Part shown: positions 38,379 to 50,222 of the stretch, piece by piece
Layout of the letters: each line of letters begins with the position of its first letter
How positions within the stretch are numbered: the first letter of the stretch is position 1
Assembly (NCBI GenBank): GCA_026874595.1
Contig: CM049306.1
Span: 44,270,019-44,334,018 of the forward strand
Direction of reading: 5' to 3'
Source of the DNA: Sipunculus nudus
Taxonomy: Eukaryota; Annelida; Sipuncula; Golfingiida; Sipunculidae
Length of the DNA stretch: 64,000 bases
Program-made: the position numbers and the translations under genes
The notes under the pieces: model-generated
Told to the model about the DNA's origin: nothing
The model's database searches: none
What the model saw: the letters and a program-made list of their open reading frames with translations, nothing else

Positions 38379-40294
38379 AAAATATATTAAAGACTCATTG
38401 TCTTCTCTTCCTTATAGGCTTTACCGAGTTATTTTGCTACTTTTTTTCCACAGATATTTGTATGTGTGTGTGTGGGGGGGGGCTGCAAGATAAAAAAAAC
38501 ATAAATGATATTCATAAGAAATAAATGTGGAATACACCTGCAAATATCGAATATATTTATTTGTCTCCTCGGGCTTTGTTTCAGGGCGGACAGCTGGACT
38601 TATTCCCTCACATTTGTTTCCTTTTATTTCGAAAATTTAGGACATTGCAGGTGTAAGCTGCCTCATTGAATTTAAGATTTGAATAATATAGTATTGAAAA
38701 CTTCGCGAGGAAATCAATATGTTATTATGATATTCTGACGGTGGGATATCTTCCCTTATGTCAGACGGGGGGGGGGGGGGGAGGGGGGTTTGAATATTAC
38801 TCTTCACATTTTCTCAGCAGATCAGGATCATGAATGTTTGTCTCCTTCCTGCCAGCTGATAACATTCCACTTAATTTGCTGTTATCGGTAACATTAAAGA
38901 GATGAATTAATCGCCCTGTCAAACATTTCATATTTTAGCCCCATATTTTAGAATTTTGAAAAATGTGGGACAAAAGAAGGAAAAAGAGAAGGACTGATGC
39001 CATACACTTATCAACAGTATCCATACCAGTTTTGATAAACAAATATGAAATAAAAAAATGCAAACATATCTAAATAATTTGATCTGGTGCTCAGTTTGTA
39101 CCTTCATTTTTTTATCACATTTTGCTTAAAGTTGCCAATAATGATAAAATTGTTAAACAGACACACTCTCACAGCAAAGATTTAATGGATTATTTGTAAG
39201 TGCAAAAATGTATAAGAAAATGTTGCTATTTCGAAGAAAATATTGGAATGATCGGTCTTAGAAAAAAGTAGGAACATAAAAGGATATATGAACAGCCTAT
39301 AGTTTTTCTATTGATGAATGAACAGAGGAATATGCGAATTCATTAGTTTCTCTATATCAGTGTTCAATATTATATGACGAAACACGAATAGGCACACACG
39401 ACATACTACTAAACTTCAGCGGTACAAACGCGCTGTATGTCTTAATCGATGTTAAGAAAACGCATGCATTTGTCAAATTCCTGCCCAAGTAAATCTACAT
39501 CAGTTTGCAGTACCAAACCTAATAGAAATACCCTTGAAACGGTGTTAATTATGTTATGGCCACGTGATACCATTTTAAGCCGTCTGTCCACAAATTTTTA
39601 AAGTAGCTTGACTAGGTTTTCAAGCGATTGGCTGTCAGTAATTCTTGTCATAATTCTTGGTTTTAACATTTCGATTATCACTAGCGTCAACATTGATTCC
39701 GGGCAACCTCGTTAGCCTGACCGGTCTTTTGTGAATTTTGACAAGCCAGTGATTCTTTCAGCACTAATCAAACCAATTAACCTCTCCTCAATATAAATCT
39801 AATGAGTGGTGGACCATAGGAAAAGCGTTTGGGGATTAAACTTCAAATAAACTACCCCCTTGAAAAGAATTGATAAATAAAAATACCAATGGTGATATCT
39901 TTATTAAAGGGACATATTATGATATCTGATGTATGTTGACTAAAGGAAATACCTTTAACCTTCTAAAAAACGGCGATCCCCTCTCACACGTTTTGTTTAG
40001 GTCCATATGATTATATTATGTGGGGGGGGGGGGGGGGGGGGTCCGCCAAAATAATCCAAACACATTCAACAAGGACATCTGGCGGCAAGTCGGACAAACC
40101 AGAGTTTTGCAAAGAGCTTTTGGCAATTAGTAATCCTTTAACTTCCGCACACACACGTAAACAGCCACCTTAGGTTGCATATTTTGTTTGTTTTTCAACA
40201 TTGGCGCATATGTTCACACTGATTTTCTGTTATTTTACAATTCTTCGAAGGGCTGGCGCGAGATACCGATATATCGATTGATTTAAGAGTTTTA
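38379..40294. other. Gene-free stretch with two long G tracts
   Basis: No gene seen. G tracts at 38767-38788 (one interruption) and 40022-40041 (20 uninterrupted G). Confidence 0.4.
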
Positions 40295-40388
40295 ATGGCT
40301 CTGACAAGAATTTATGTGACCATCGATGGCTCTGACAATAATTAACACAATCATCGATGGCTCTGACAGAAACCTATATCCAGAATAA
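40295..40388. repeat. 31-bp tandem repeat, three copies
   Basis: The word atggctctgaca starts at 40295, 40326 and 40357; the last two are preceded by catcg. The period is 31 bp. Confidence 0.8.
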
Positions 40389-42438
40389 ATATGACCTTCA
40401 GGAAATTACACTGTATACCGCACAACAGTTTTATTCTAAATTTTATTTCTTCACCAATATGAAAACATTGCAACTAACACAAAGAGTGACGGTCATTATA
40501 TATATCAAAGCAAGTGACTGAAACCAATAGTCTATTTTTGACTCGACTTGACTTAATGCAGTGCAGTTCCTAGTTTATGTAATTATCTACCCAGAAATTT
40601 GGTCTTTGGCGTGATTAATAAAATACGAGTTACTGAGTCTCTTAAAACATCAACATTGCATAAATGAACATGTACTGATAATCGAATTTAACATTTTTCA
40701 TGACGCCCATACTTGAATGATCAATGTCCGATCGTTAACGGATATTTAATAGCCCTAGCACAGACTTGGCATCCGACATTCACCATCTGATATCCGGATT
40801 TTAGTCCATAATTCCCATGAAAAGGTAATGTTTCACCTGAAGAATAATTATTTTCTAGCCAAAATACAGTCTATAAAAATGACACGCGGACAAAATCGGG
40901 ATGAAATTTATCCAAGCGATGGCATAATGAGAAAACAAATTTGTATACAGGGGCTGGATAAAACGCAGCTGTTTCAACAGACAGGCGCATAAAGGGAGGT
41001 AAATTTGTATGAGACACCAGAAGTAATGAGGCTTGTGTATGGGGATAACAAAAATGCAATTCAAAGAATCGAATTTCTCCTGTAAGCTTTCATTTAGTCA
41101 TGTTACTGAGGAGCGTCTGAAGACGGTCTCCATTGATTCCAAGCCATTAGCCCTGTCTGAGATGTTAAGAACACCAAATGTCTCCTCGCGACGAAACATC
41201 ATCCATCCGGCCTGGGCCTGCACTAACTGTGTTTAATAGTGGACCCTTAGTCTTCATGACCATTAATCAGTATTATCTGATGTTGCTTTAGTGTTACCTA
41301 ATCCAAATCGGATGAGTCTCCTTGACTGTCAATATTGATACTTCAGTAATTTGTTTTAATACTAGTAATGATATAACTTTTATTGCGGACTTGTCTTAAC
41401 AAGGATTTGTTGAATTAAAAAAAATTACAGGTACGCGGAAAGACATATAAATCACAAATGGCTGCATTTAGAGCAGTTTGCTTTGGAACTTAACCCTGAA
41501 TCAACTAACGCGTATAGGCCCTATATAATAATCCAGGGCAGGTTGCAATTTCAATCACAGATTTTAATTGCAAGATTTGGAAATCGGAATCTGTCATGCA
41601 CTGAGGAAGGTAACAGTATATTTATTCATATTTAATCTAAAATCATTTTGATAAAGATCATAGTGTATACATACATGAGCTAACAAAGAGGGGTAGACCT
41701 TTTCGACATTGCTAATGTGTGTCAAGCTGAATCACACTTGTATGCAAGAACGGGTTTCCGACTGCGCCAGCCAGTCGTTTTTTTCTGCATCTACATGAGA
41801 CGCCACATTTCCGATATCCCGTATTATAACTTCCACGGAATTGATCGTCCAACAGGGATATATAACTTGCCCCGGAAAGTGGATCAGCACAGAGGCGTCA
41901 ATTCATCTTCAAGGATGGAGGGGATGACTCGCAGGTGTGGCAGGGCATATATATGTCGAGAATGAGCCTATTAAAATTTGCCTATTTGAATTTGATGTAG
42001 ATCCGGCACAATATCATGGGATTGAGGAACGACATGAAAGAATATTCCCAAATGTAGTCACGTATGCAGAGATTAACCTTGTACTATGTTGATAAGTGAA
42101 TGTAATCACGGTTTCGGGAGCTTCCCCAATCAGAACCCACTAGATGGCGGAGTCTTGCATTCCTTAGAATGCACATTTTTAGTGTCATATTTGTTTACAT
42201 TTTTATTGATGTTCTTGTTATGTTTCACCTCGTACAATTATGGTTTCTCGTTTCTAACTCCTTGTACCACGCGTGGGAAGCTCAATTAGTAAAATGTGAC
42301 ACGAACCACTGAAGCAATCATCTTAACGACCACCCACGGAAGCCGGAGAGCTGCGCCGGAAACGGGAGGATGTCCACGAATAATTAGCCAAGCAATCAAG
42401 AGTTATCCCTAGTGATCAACAGTTCATCACATCAGCAG
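40389..42438. other. Gene-free stretch
   Basis: No supportable gene. The open frames at 40855-41064, 41033-41236 and 41717-41965 have no recognisable motif. Confidence 0.4.
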
Positions 42439-43288
42439 CTGGTCGTTACACCTATACGCAATACACTAACAGACACGTGCTGTTTAAGCTGTAACACCTA
42501 TACGCTATACACTAACAGACACGTGCTGTTTAAGCTGGTCGTTACACCTATACGCAATACACTAACAGACATGTGCTGTTTAAGCTGGTCGTTACACCAA
42601 TACGCTATACACTAAAAGACATTTGCTGTTTAAGCTAGTCGTTACACCTATACGCTATACACTAACAGACACGTGCTGTTTAAGCTGGTCGTTACACCTA
42701 TACGCAATACACTAACAGACATGTGCTGTTTAAGCTGGTCGTTACACCTATACGCAATACACTAACAGACACGTGCTGTTTAAGCTGGTCGTTACACCTA
42801 TACGCAATACACTAACAGTCACGTGCTGTTTAAGCTGGTCGTTACACCTATACGCAATACACTAACAGACATGTGCTGTTTAAGCTGGTCATTACACCAA
42901 TACGCAATACACTAAAAGACATTTGCTGTTTAAGCTGGTCGTTACACCTATACGCTTTACACTAACAGACACGTGCTGTTTAAGCTGGTCGTTACACCTA
43001 TACGCAATACACTAACAGACATGTGCTGTTTAAGCTGGTCGTTACACCTATACGCAATACACTAACAGATAGGTTTCTGTTTAAGCTGGTCGTTACACCT
43101 ATACGCTAGACACTAACAGACACGTGCTGTTTAAGCTGGTCGTTACACCTATACGCAATACACTAACAGACATGTGCTGTTTAAGCTGGTCGTTATACCT
43201 ATACGCAATACACTAACAGACACCTGCTGTTTAAGCTGGTCGTTACACCTATACGCAATACACTAACAGACACCTGCTGTTTAAGCTG
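42439..43288. repeat. 50-bp satellite, about 17 units, with higher-order structure
   Basis: The unit is a ctggtcgttacacc / tatacgcaatacactaac / agacacgtgctgtttaag block repeated every 50 bp from 42439 to 43288. Starts of gttacacc fall at 42444, 42491, 42541 and then every 50 bp, with a single 51-bp step at 43041-43092. Diagnostic variants recur in the same order: units at 42541-42691 (catgtg, then ccaa with atttg, then cacgtg, then catgtg) and at 42841-42991 match, giving a ~300-bp higher-order period. Most units contain the palindrome cacgtg or a one-step variant (catgtg, cacctg). Confidence 0.95.
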
Positions 43289-43755
43289 ACGCAATTTCAA
43301 CCTGTGTCCTTAAAGCGTACTCAAACATTTTTTGTTAGGATAATGTAAGAATAATTCCAGGACATCCTGGTTTTGGTGTTAATGAAGTGCAAACTCAGGA
43401 AAAAGGTAACGTATCTGACGTCTATGCTTACGTGTATGATGATGGGAAATTGCCAATATTCCTTCTGGCCTTTGGTGTCAACCTTACGATCCATACTGTA
43501 AGACAACCAGTGCAAATAGGTTTCTGTTTATGGTTTTGATGGATGTATATTAGGTCTAGATTTCAGTCCCAGCGCTTCATAGCATGTTTGTCAACAACAC
43601 ATGGTTCAAAATGTGTTGTTGCAATGTCCTTTATTTATATCATATAACACCAGCAGAGCTGCAACTGTTGAAGCTGAAATAAATTTCATGTAGAAAACCT
43701 TTACAATATTTAGAATGCTCATATATGTGATCTTGTACATATTTTACTAATGCCT
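43289..43755. other. No feature seen
   Basis: AT-rich spacer. At about 43516 a piece resembling the aberrant satellite unit near 43068 (ataggtttctgttta) occurs outside the array. Confidence 0.4.
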
Positions 43756-44850
43756 CAGTCCCATTGACACTCGCGAAGACTGACGAAGTATTCGCGATGC
43801 AGAAGCGGATCCAGGGGGGGGGGGGTCCAGGGGGTCCGGACCCCCCCCCCCTTTTTTCACCCGAAGCAACCTTTTTTAAGGGGTTTTAGACGTAATTTTG
43901 CGGCCTCGACCCCCCCTTTTTCAGACGTGACCTTTTTTTAAGGATTTTCATTAGTCCTCCTTGGTTGGACCCCCCCTTTTCCTAAATCCTGGATCCGCCC
44001 CTGCGATGGGAAAATGGATTATCGTAAGACCTCTCTAAACAGGTCGCCAAAAAATCGACGAAGTTCGCCGAGCATCACAAGATATCATGAGCGTGTACAC
44101 TGCCTTCTAAAAGCTCCGTAAGATCATCAGAAATGTCGATGCTTGCACTGGAATTTGGTCGAGATGTTTTGTCGCAAGAAAATAGTTTCTGCGAACCATA
44201 GGTGATATATGTTTATTTTCGTTAAACCATCGGTGATCAGAATAGCCGAATACGATCAGGAGTTCACCAAAACATCGGTGTCCTTTTGCCGATCAGTTAC
44301 GTTTGCATTTGTGCATTCTCGGATTGGTGAATTTTGCTGTTCTTCTTATTCTTCCATAATGACTGAAAGAGCATTTTACTTCCATTTTTTTTTCTGCTGT
44401 TGGTGTAGATATGCAACCAGCAGCTGCCAGAGAGGGAGAATGAGGCTGGCTCTGGAAATGTTCATATTTATACCCCACCCATAAGGCTTCCCCGATACAT
44501 CTGTGATTGTTAGGCTATGCATCGGCACCAGTTCTCTGATGCTCAGCAGATACTGACAAGTCGTCTGAGAATATTTTGCAAAAATAACCGATGCAAAGGC
44601 AAACATTTGCCGAACATCGCCGAATATTCACGGTCATGTTCAGGGGATCATTTGGAGAACCTCGGCGACCTAATCGAAATATCACCATGTATTCGCAGAA
44701 TGTGAGCCTAAACTTCGCAGAATAATCACGAGTCAAATTTAGAATGGGAATGCTCCGTTTTTCAACATTTATCACGGAAGCAGTCTCAACTCATCGCTAA
44801 ATCTTTTATTCGCCGAACATCGCAAGAGGCCAAAACAACAGTGGGACCTA
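43756..44850. mobile_element. CpG-word-rich inverted-repeat element with a nested smaller element
   Basis: Ends are an imperfect inverted repeat: cagtcccattg at 43756-43766 and cagtgggacct at 44839-44849. The interior is packed with variants of cgccgaacatcg, ccgaatattcgc and tcgcgaag in both orientations. Subtracting the nested element at 43800-44003, the length is about 0.89 kb. Several frames are open over 200-280 bp (44209-44775 region) on both strands, but the words are the same repeats read in different frames and no domain is seen. No transposase; superfamily unknown. Confidence 0.55.
43800..44003. mobile_element. 204-bp MITE with GCGGATCCAGG ends
   Basis: Terminal inverted repeats cagaagcggatccagg (43800-43815) and cctggatccgcccctg (43988-44003), 14 of 16 bases matching, flanked by cgatg on both sides (43795-43799, 44004-44008). 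The interior is made of poly-G/poly-C with acccccccttttt words. The CAGGGGCGGATCC end is common in invertebrate hAT-like MITEs, although hAT normally leaves 8 bp, not 5. It lies inside the larger element and therefore came later. Confidence 0.75.
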
Positions 44851-47800
44851 GACATTAATCAAACTATAAAGCATGTATAATATTAATCATAGATGACAGA
44901 TTGACTCAAGGGTATTTTTTTAACAGGATCTTATTGTAAAGGTAGCATACTCCGTATTTCTTTTGATTCTCCATGATCACCCATTTGCTGAAGTCATCGG
45001 GGGGGGGGGGGGGGGGGTTCAAGTGATAGCTCGGCGATTGCAAAAATTATGGAAGCATTGATTTATTTCTCAGTTTTAATAGGAGCTGAGTATGAATAGC
45101 CCAGCTCCATTTTGGAATCTAATACTTCAAACACTCTTTCCAGGAGAACCCCATATATCTTTTCAGGTATATTTTAATATCCAGCCCTAAAATTTTGCTT
45201 TAGATCACTTGTTCCGGTGGCTTTTGGAGATGTTCTGTCAAATCCAACCATAAGTGAGACCTAGACGTCACCTTCAATGCGCAGGTTGTATTCAACAGAT
45301 CGAAAATACAACAGGGTTTTGGACAAAAACCTAATGCTTGCCCAAAACTGTTGCATTGATTCATGATATCGAAATCTTGAGCTAAACCTGGCCCATAGAA
45401 GAAAATTAGGTTCTGTACTAGGGTTTCAATGTGGAGACCAAAAAAAATTAGGAAAGAATGTCAAACCCCGCAATATCCTTTGATGCCTATATCGAAATGA
45501 CCAAAGATCTCCAGAGGTCAACATCACTCCTTAAGAAAAATGCGAATTTAAGTGTCTGTTTCTTGTAACATTGATAGCACTTCTTGAAAATGTACATCTT
45601 GTTTATACTGCTTTAGATTTTGTACACTTGTTCACAGAGAATGAACGTTCTGCATCCAATTCAGTTATAAATATCATGTTTCATTATTAAAAGGACCCGA
45701 TGTGTAGAATCAATGTTTGTTTGTCGAGTTACGCTTGCCAAGGTAGCAACAACGGAACCATGAAAAATTCTTACCAATGCTCCTAATTGCAGCCTATTAT
45801 AGGAAAATGCAATTGCACACAATGCCACTCCCATAGGTTGGAACTCACTTCCAAATTATCATATTTCCCGGTGGATCTAATCAACGTGTATGTCGTTTTT
45901 AAGGTGGCTTTCCAGTCAAAAGGACAGACATTAACATCTATAGACATGAAACTGGTACTACAGGAGTATCGCATGTTTATATATTGCTTGATGCAGACTT
46001 GATGGTTAAGCATCCTATTACATCAATATGTTTTATTTAAATTTTATGTGAAATTTAATTTATAGAGATAGATGTACATATAAAAAAATCAAAATACTTG
46101 GCAATCAAATATAGTATATTGCGGAAATGAAATTCACAGTTTGCATCATACAAATATACACAAGAGATATAAACATAAACCTTCATAATATAGACACCAA
46201 TGACAGTCCTATTCAGGGCTGCCAAGAAGAAATGTAAAGATGAATGTTATACTGAGAATAACTCTATATAATAATATATAATACATTCCGGGTGTCAGAC
46301 GAAAGTTTGAACAAGCCTGTAACATTATCTGATCAATGAAAAAAATTACTAGAGACGTGCGTTGGTTCCTTTTCCAAAATTATTGACTAGCCATAGGACT
46401 TAATTATTTAAATATTTATAAAGGAAATCGTATTAATCGTTTCATCATGTCCACGTCTGGTATTTCAGTTTTTCATAATCCATTTTTAAAACCACTTGAG
46501 ATTCTGGCCAGTCGTTATTGCAAACTGAATAGCACTGAGGAGGCTTTTTAATGTTCCAGTGCCAGCCGAAAACCCCCAAATGCGCTTATCGGAAGCAAAA
46601 AAGCTCTCCTCTTATTTATATTGAATTCCCGAAATTCACCTGCACGTGGACATATTTACTCACAGCAAAAGGAGTTTATTACAGGAAAATTGCACCATTT
46701 GAAACTTTATCGACCTTAAGAAAGGAACAGGCGAAGTCAGCCGTCAAGACGAAAACACTCCATAGCGATACATTGCTCTCTTGACATATTGTGCACTGAG
46801 GCCTTCAGAGGAAAAGTTTTAAGCATACCAGGAGGCGGCGCAAAATATTTGAACTCTATAACAGATACTCATATGAGCCATCATGCACTTAATCAATGAT
46901 AAAGTGGCATTTGATGTGACCAGAGTAGAAGAATTGTCAAATTGCCCACCAGGTGTTTGGAGTCCTCACTCAGGGGCGGACGAACACCCTTATAAAGTTC
47001 AATGATTTCGTTAAATAAAAAATTATAACAATTCTCTTATTGTATTATACGTTGGTTGATGAAAAAGTTTTTTTTCGTGATAATGTTTATAGCGTTTCGG
47101 CTAATTTAAAAGATTTTGTAAAGTTTATTAGCATATAGACTATACGGGCTTAATTCATCATACAAATATATTGTTTTTGCTGAATTTAAGTCTGTATTTT
47201 TTTGTTGCATTTTTTTACAAATGTCTTAAGATTAAAAATAAAAGGTATTTCAATCCTGCCTCCCTATTCCCCTTTATATTTGCTTGACCCTGAAAGGAGA
47301 AAATCTTCCGATACTTTTGGCCTTAAAATATCAGTATATGCCACGGACTGTCTTATATAAGTCACTGGCGGTATACCCATAATTTCGAAATGCGACCTGT
47401 GACATCTTGGTTTCAGTGTGACGCCAAAATGGCAACCTCATGAGCTGTTTCAAGAAACTGAGAGAAATAAACCTGTCAGGGTTCGATAAAGCTGCGGGGA
47501 TGCAACAATAAAGTACTCCGGGGACAATAACCAGGCGGTAATCTGTGGAGAGAAATTGTTGGCAAACGGAAGAGAATGAGCAAAGTTTGGAGCGGAATAA
47601 AACTTTTTTTGACCACGCCCTATTCCTTAAATTATTTGGGATAATACATATATGATGTCACTCCCACGCGCTGTAAACTTGCTTCTGACTAGCACATTTC
47701 TATCAGGTCCCAATCAATGTATGCGATGCCAGTAAGACGCCCAGTCAATGAGTAAGTCATTAACTACAGCACTGATTGAGGACAAAGTCAATACACTCCC

Positions 47801-48549
47801 ACTAAACCGGTGAGGCCTTCAGCAGGAGGTACGTGATTTCCCATGGACGGAATCAGTAGTAATTGTTATTCCGCGCGTCATCAATGCTTGTTTACCTATC
47901 GGGACGACTATATTAAGGGCTTTTCGCTTGCTTGATTGGTCTCAGCGGGACAAATAGGCTTGGTCATATTGGTGGACACACACTTTCTATTCTTTACTCT
48001 CTCAACTATATATTCTTATTATAAAATACATTATTTACGGTATACTACCCATTTATGATAAACTTTACGATGAAACCTTTCCTCAATATTTCTGCAATGT
48101 AAGTTTACTTAAGTTTAACAGCTTGATGAAAGGTCCCAAGGACATTTCATGGGTATAATTTGGCATTCTGTTATTCGAACTCGATCTGTTCTGTTGACTT
48201 TGTCTGGAACTGTTGACACGAACTGAGACAGATCATGTTTAGCCTCATGAATTATCCATTAAGGCCATATTACTTACTGAAATAAATATTATCATCTTCG
48301 AGACCAAAGGAGTAGGAAGTAGCTCTTGAGACGACAGGAATTTACTTTCATGGAAAAAATGAAGACATTTTGACGTTAACCATCCCTCTTCCCTTTCGAA
48401 CGCCGACCTTGGAGACGATGAATAAGTCAGAATCTCTAGAAGCTGATGTTGTCCCATGGAATGGCAAGCAAGCGCGAAGATGCGGTAAGTCGTCCAAGAA
48501 AAACCCCAGTATCTTTCGGTAACTACAGGAGATATTGTGTGCTTAATGA
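44851..48549. other. Gene-free AT-rich stretch
   Basis: No supportable gene. A poly-G tract of 19 lies at 44999-45017. caggggcggacg near 46970 resembles a hAT-type end, but no partner end was found. Confidence 0.4.
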
Positions 48550-48640
48550 AAGCAGCGGTAAAATAGTATCATGGAGCGAGCGGTAAGTCATCCTCAGAAA
48601 GAGCATGTCGTCTCAGTAAAGCCTAAGTCACTTTACCGGC
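48550..48640. repeat. Left remnant of the ~40-bp minisatellite
   Basis: gcggtaagtcatcct and catgtcgtctcagtaaagcc resemble the units of the arrays at 49966-50222 and 50957-51250. They probably mark the left edge of one array later split by insertions. Confidence 0.45.
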
Positions 48641-49184
48641 CGAGCTACGCTGGAATTTTTTAAATCGGCCTAGCAGCGAGGTCCTCGCCGATTTTAAAAT
48701 CAGGCCAACATCCGTCGATTTTTTTTTATAGATTGTGGTCAAATTAGTCTGGCCAGGCCGAGTCCAAAAAATATTTCTGCACCTAAATGTGAGGGGACCC
48801 GACGGGACGTCGTTGGGAGCACGTACGAGCCTCCTCCGAACATCGTTCTTAATTCGTCCGACGCTTTTTTCTCGAACGAGGCTCCTTAGTGCTTAAAAAA
48901 CGCGCGGACTTCGGACGAGCCCAAAGATCTTTCAGGGGTGCTTCCTGGGGGCCCCGGCGATCACTTCCCGACCTGCTACCGAGCAAAATTTTCTCTGAAT
49001 TTCCGGCGAGTCCTCGTCGCTCTTTAACTCCGCGCCATAGAGCGACGAGCTCCCAAACGAGTTGTTAAAACACTGACGAGGCCCCTCCGAGTAAACAATA
49101 TCAGGCAAAAGCTCGCTTTAAAAGTCCACTTTTTGGTCAAATGGAAACCCAACTCTGTAGGGGCTCGTTGACATGATGTGAATG
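48641..49184. mobile_element. CpG-rich block with iterated 'gacgag' words
   Basis: An abrupt CpG-rich segment with many variants of gacgagcctcctccga, cctcgccgattt and gcgacgagctccc. Possible ends: tcactttaccggcc on the left and, read inward from the right, ttcacatcatgtcaacgag. It resembles in style, not in sequence, the elements at 15630 and 43756. It is a probable non-autonomous DNA element; boundaries are approximate. Confidence 0.4.
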
Positions 49185-49193
49185 GGGTTTAAG

Positions 49194-49887
49194 TAGGCTC
49201 TTTACACAGCGCTTTACCTAAAGGCCTACTACCAAATCGGAAGCGCTGTTTGTTTTGACCTCGTTTCCTGAATCGCTACACCAGAGGGGAGCACTGTTTT
49301 TTGGTCCAATCATATGAGACCCTGTGCTGGGAGACAAAACGGTTTACCAGGCAAGCGAGGAATACACGGAGCCAATGTTTTTCATTTCGTTTTGAGTGAT
49401 AGCTCATCGCCCCGGCAACCGTTTGAGCAGGCTCAGAGAGAATAGCCCAAAACATGGTTATCACAGGTCCTTGTGAACATGGGATGCCCGGCCGGTGAGC
49501 TGTAATTCAAACGAAATGAAACAACATAGGTTCCGTGCACTCTTCGCTGGCTTGTTTCCGTTTTGCTGGCAAACGGATACGTGGATACGCTAACATAGTC
49601 GTCATGTCATAATCGAATCGGTCGATAATGCGAGAACGTAAAAGGAGCAATTAAAATTCGACAATTTTTACTAAAAGTAACCACTTGAGTGCATTTAAAG
49701 TGCACTTGAAGCGCAGCTAAGGTCGGAGCCATGATGCCTGTCGAGTGTTTTTTAACTTGCATTTGGTTGGCTGCCAGACAACGACCCACCACCTAGTGTC
49801 TAAATGTATCATAAAAGGTCAAACCAAGCAGCGGGAAAATCAGTAGCTTCTTTAGAAGCGCAAGATTTCCGCTGCTTCGAGAGCGTG
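49194..49887. mobile_element. Non-autonomous DNA transposon, copy B (694 bp)
   Basis: Same family as 28574-29258, colinear over the whole length. Ends are taggctc and gagcgtg, each one base off the copy A ends. The flanks are an identical 9-bp duplication, gggtttaag, at 49185-49193 and 49888-49896. The subterminal inverted pair is perfect here: acagcgctt and aagcgctgt at 49208-49256. It lies beside the CpG-rich block, in the middle of the ~40-bp minisatellite. Confidence 0.85.
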
Positions 49888-49965
49888 GGGTTTAAGTGGA
49901 ACGTTGTCTAAGTTTGTTTTAGATTATCCCCAAGAGCAGCAAGCCGCTCAGCTCAGTGTTCGGTG

Positions 49966-50222
49966 ACACGTCCTTTTGAGTGACAACCGTAAGTCATCTC
50001 CCGTAGATTCCCAGTGAGCAGTAAGTCATCCCCTTTCAGGTATGTTGTCTCAGTAAGCTGCAAGTCCTCCAACGATTATATAGATAGTGGTCAAAGTGTG
50101 CAGTTAGTCATTCCGCGTAGAGGCAAATTGTCTCAGTAAGCAAAAAGTAATAATGCGTAGATGTAAGTTGTCTTATTGAGAGGTAAGTCATCCCGCGAAT
50201 AGGTTAGTTATTTCAGATTATT
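49966..50222. repeat. Degenerate ~40-bp minisatellite, middle part
   Basis: Irregular units built from gtaagtcatcccgc, gtagaggtaagttgtc and tcagtgagca words. The same vocabulary is found in the better preserved part at 50957-51250. Confidence 0.75.

Noticed and set aside
44209-44775. Overlapping frames in the cgccgaacatcg-rich element as a transposase
   Set aside because: Frames are short, on both strands and built from the repeated words; no catalytic motif.
46965-46985. Single hAT-like end (caggggcggacg)
   Set aside because: No matching inverted end within a reasonable distance.
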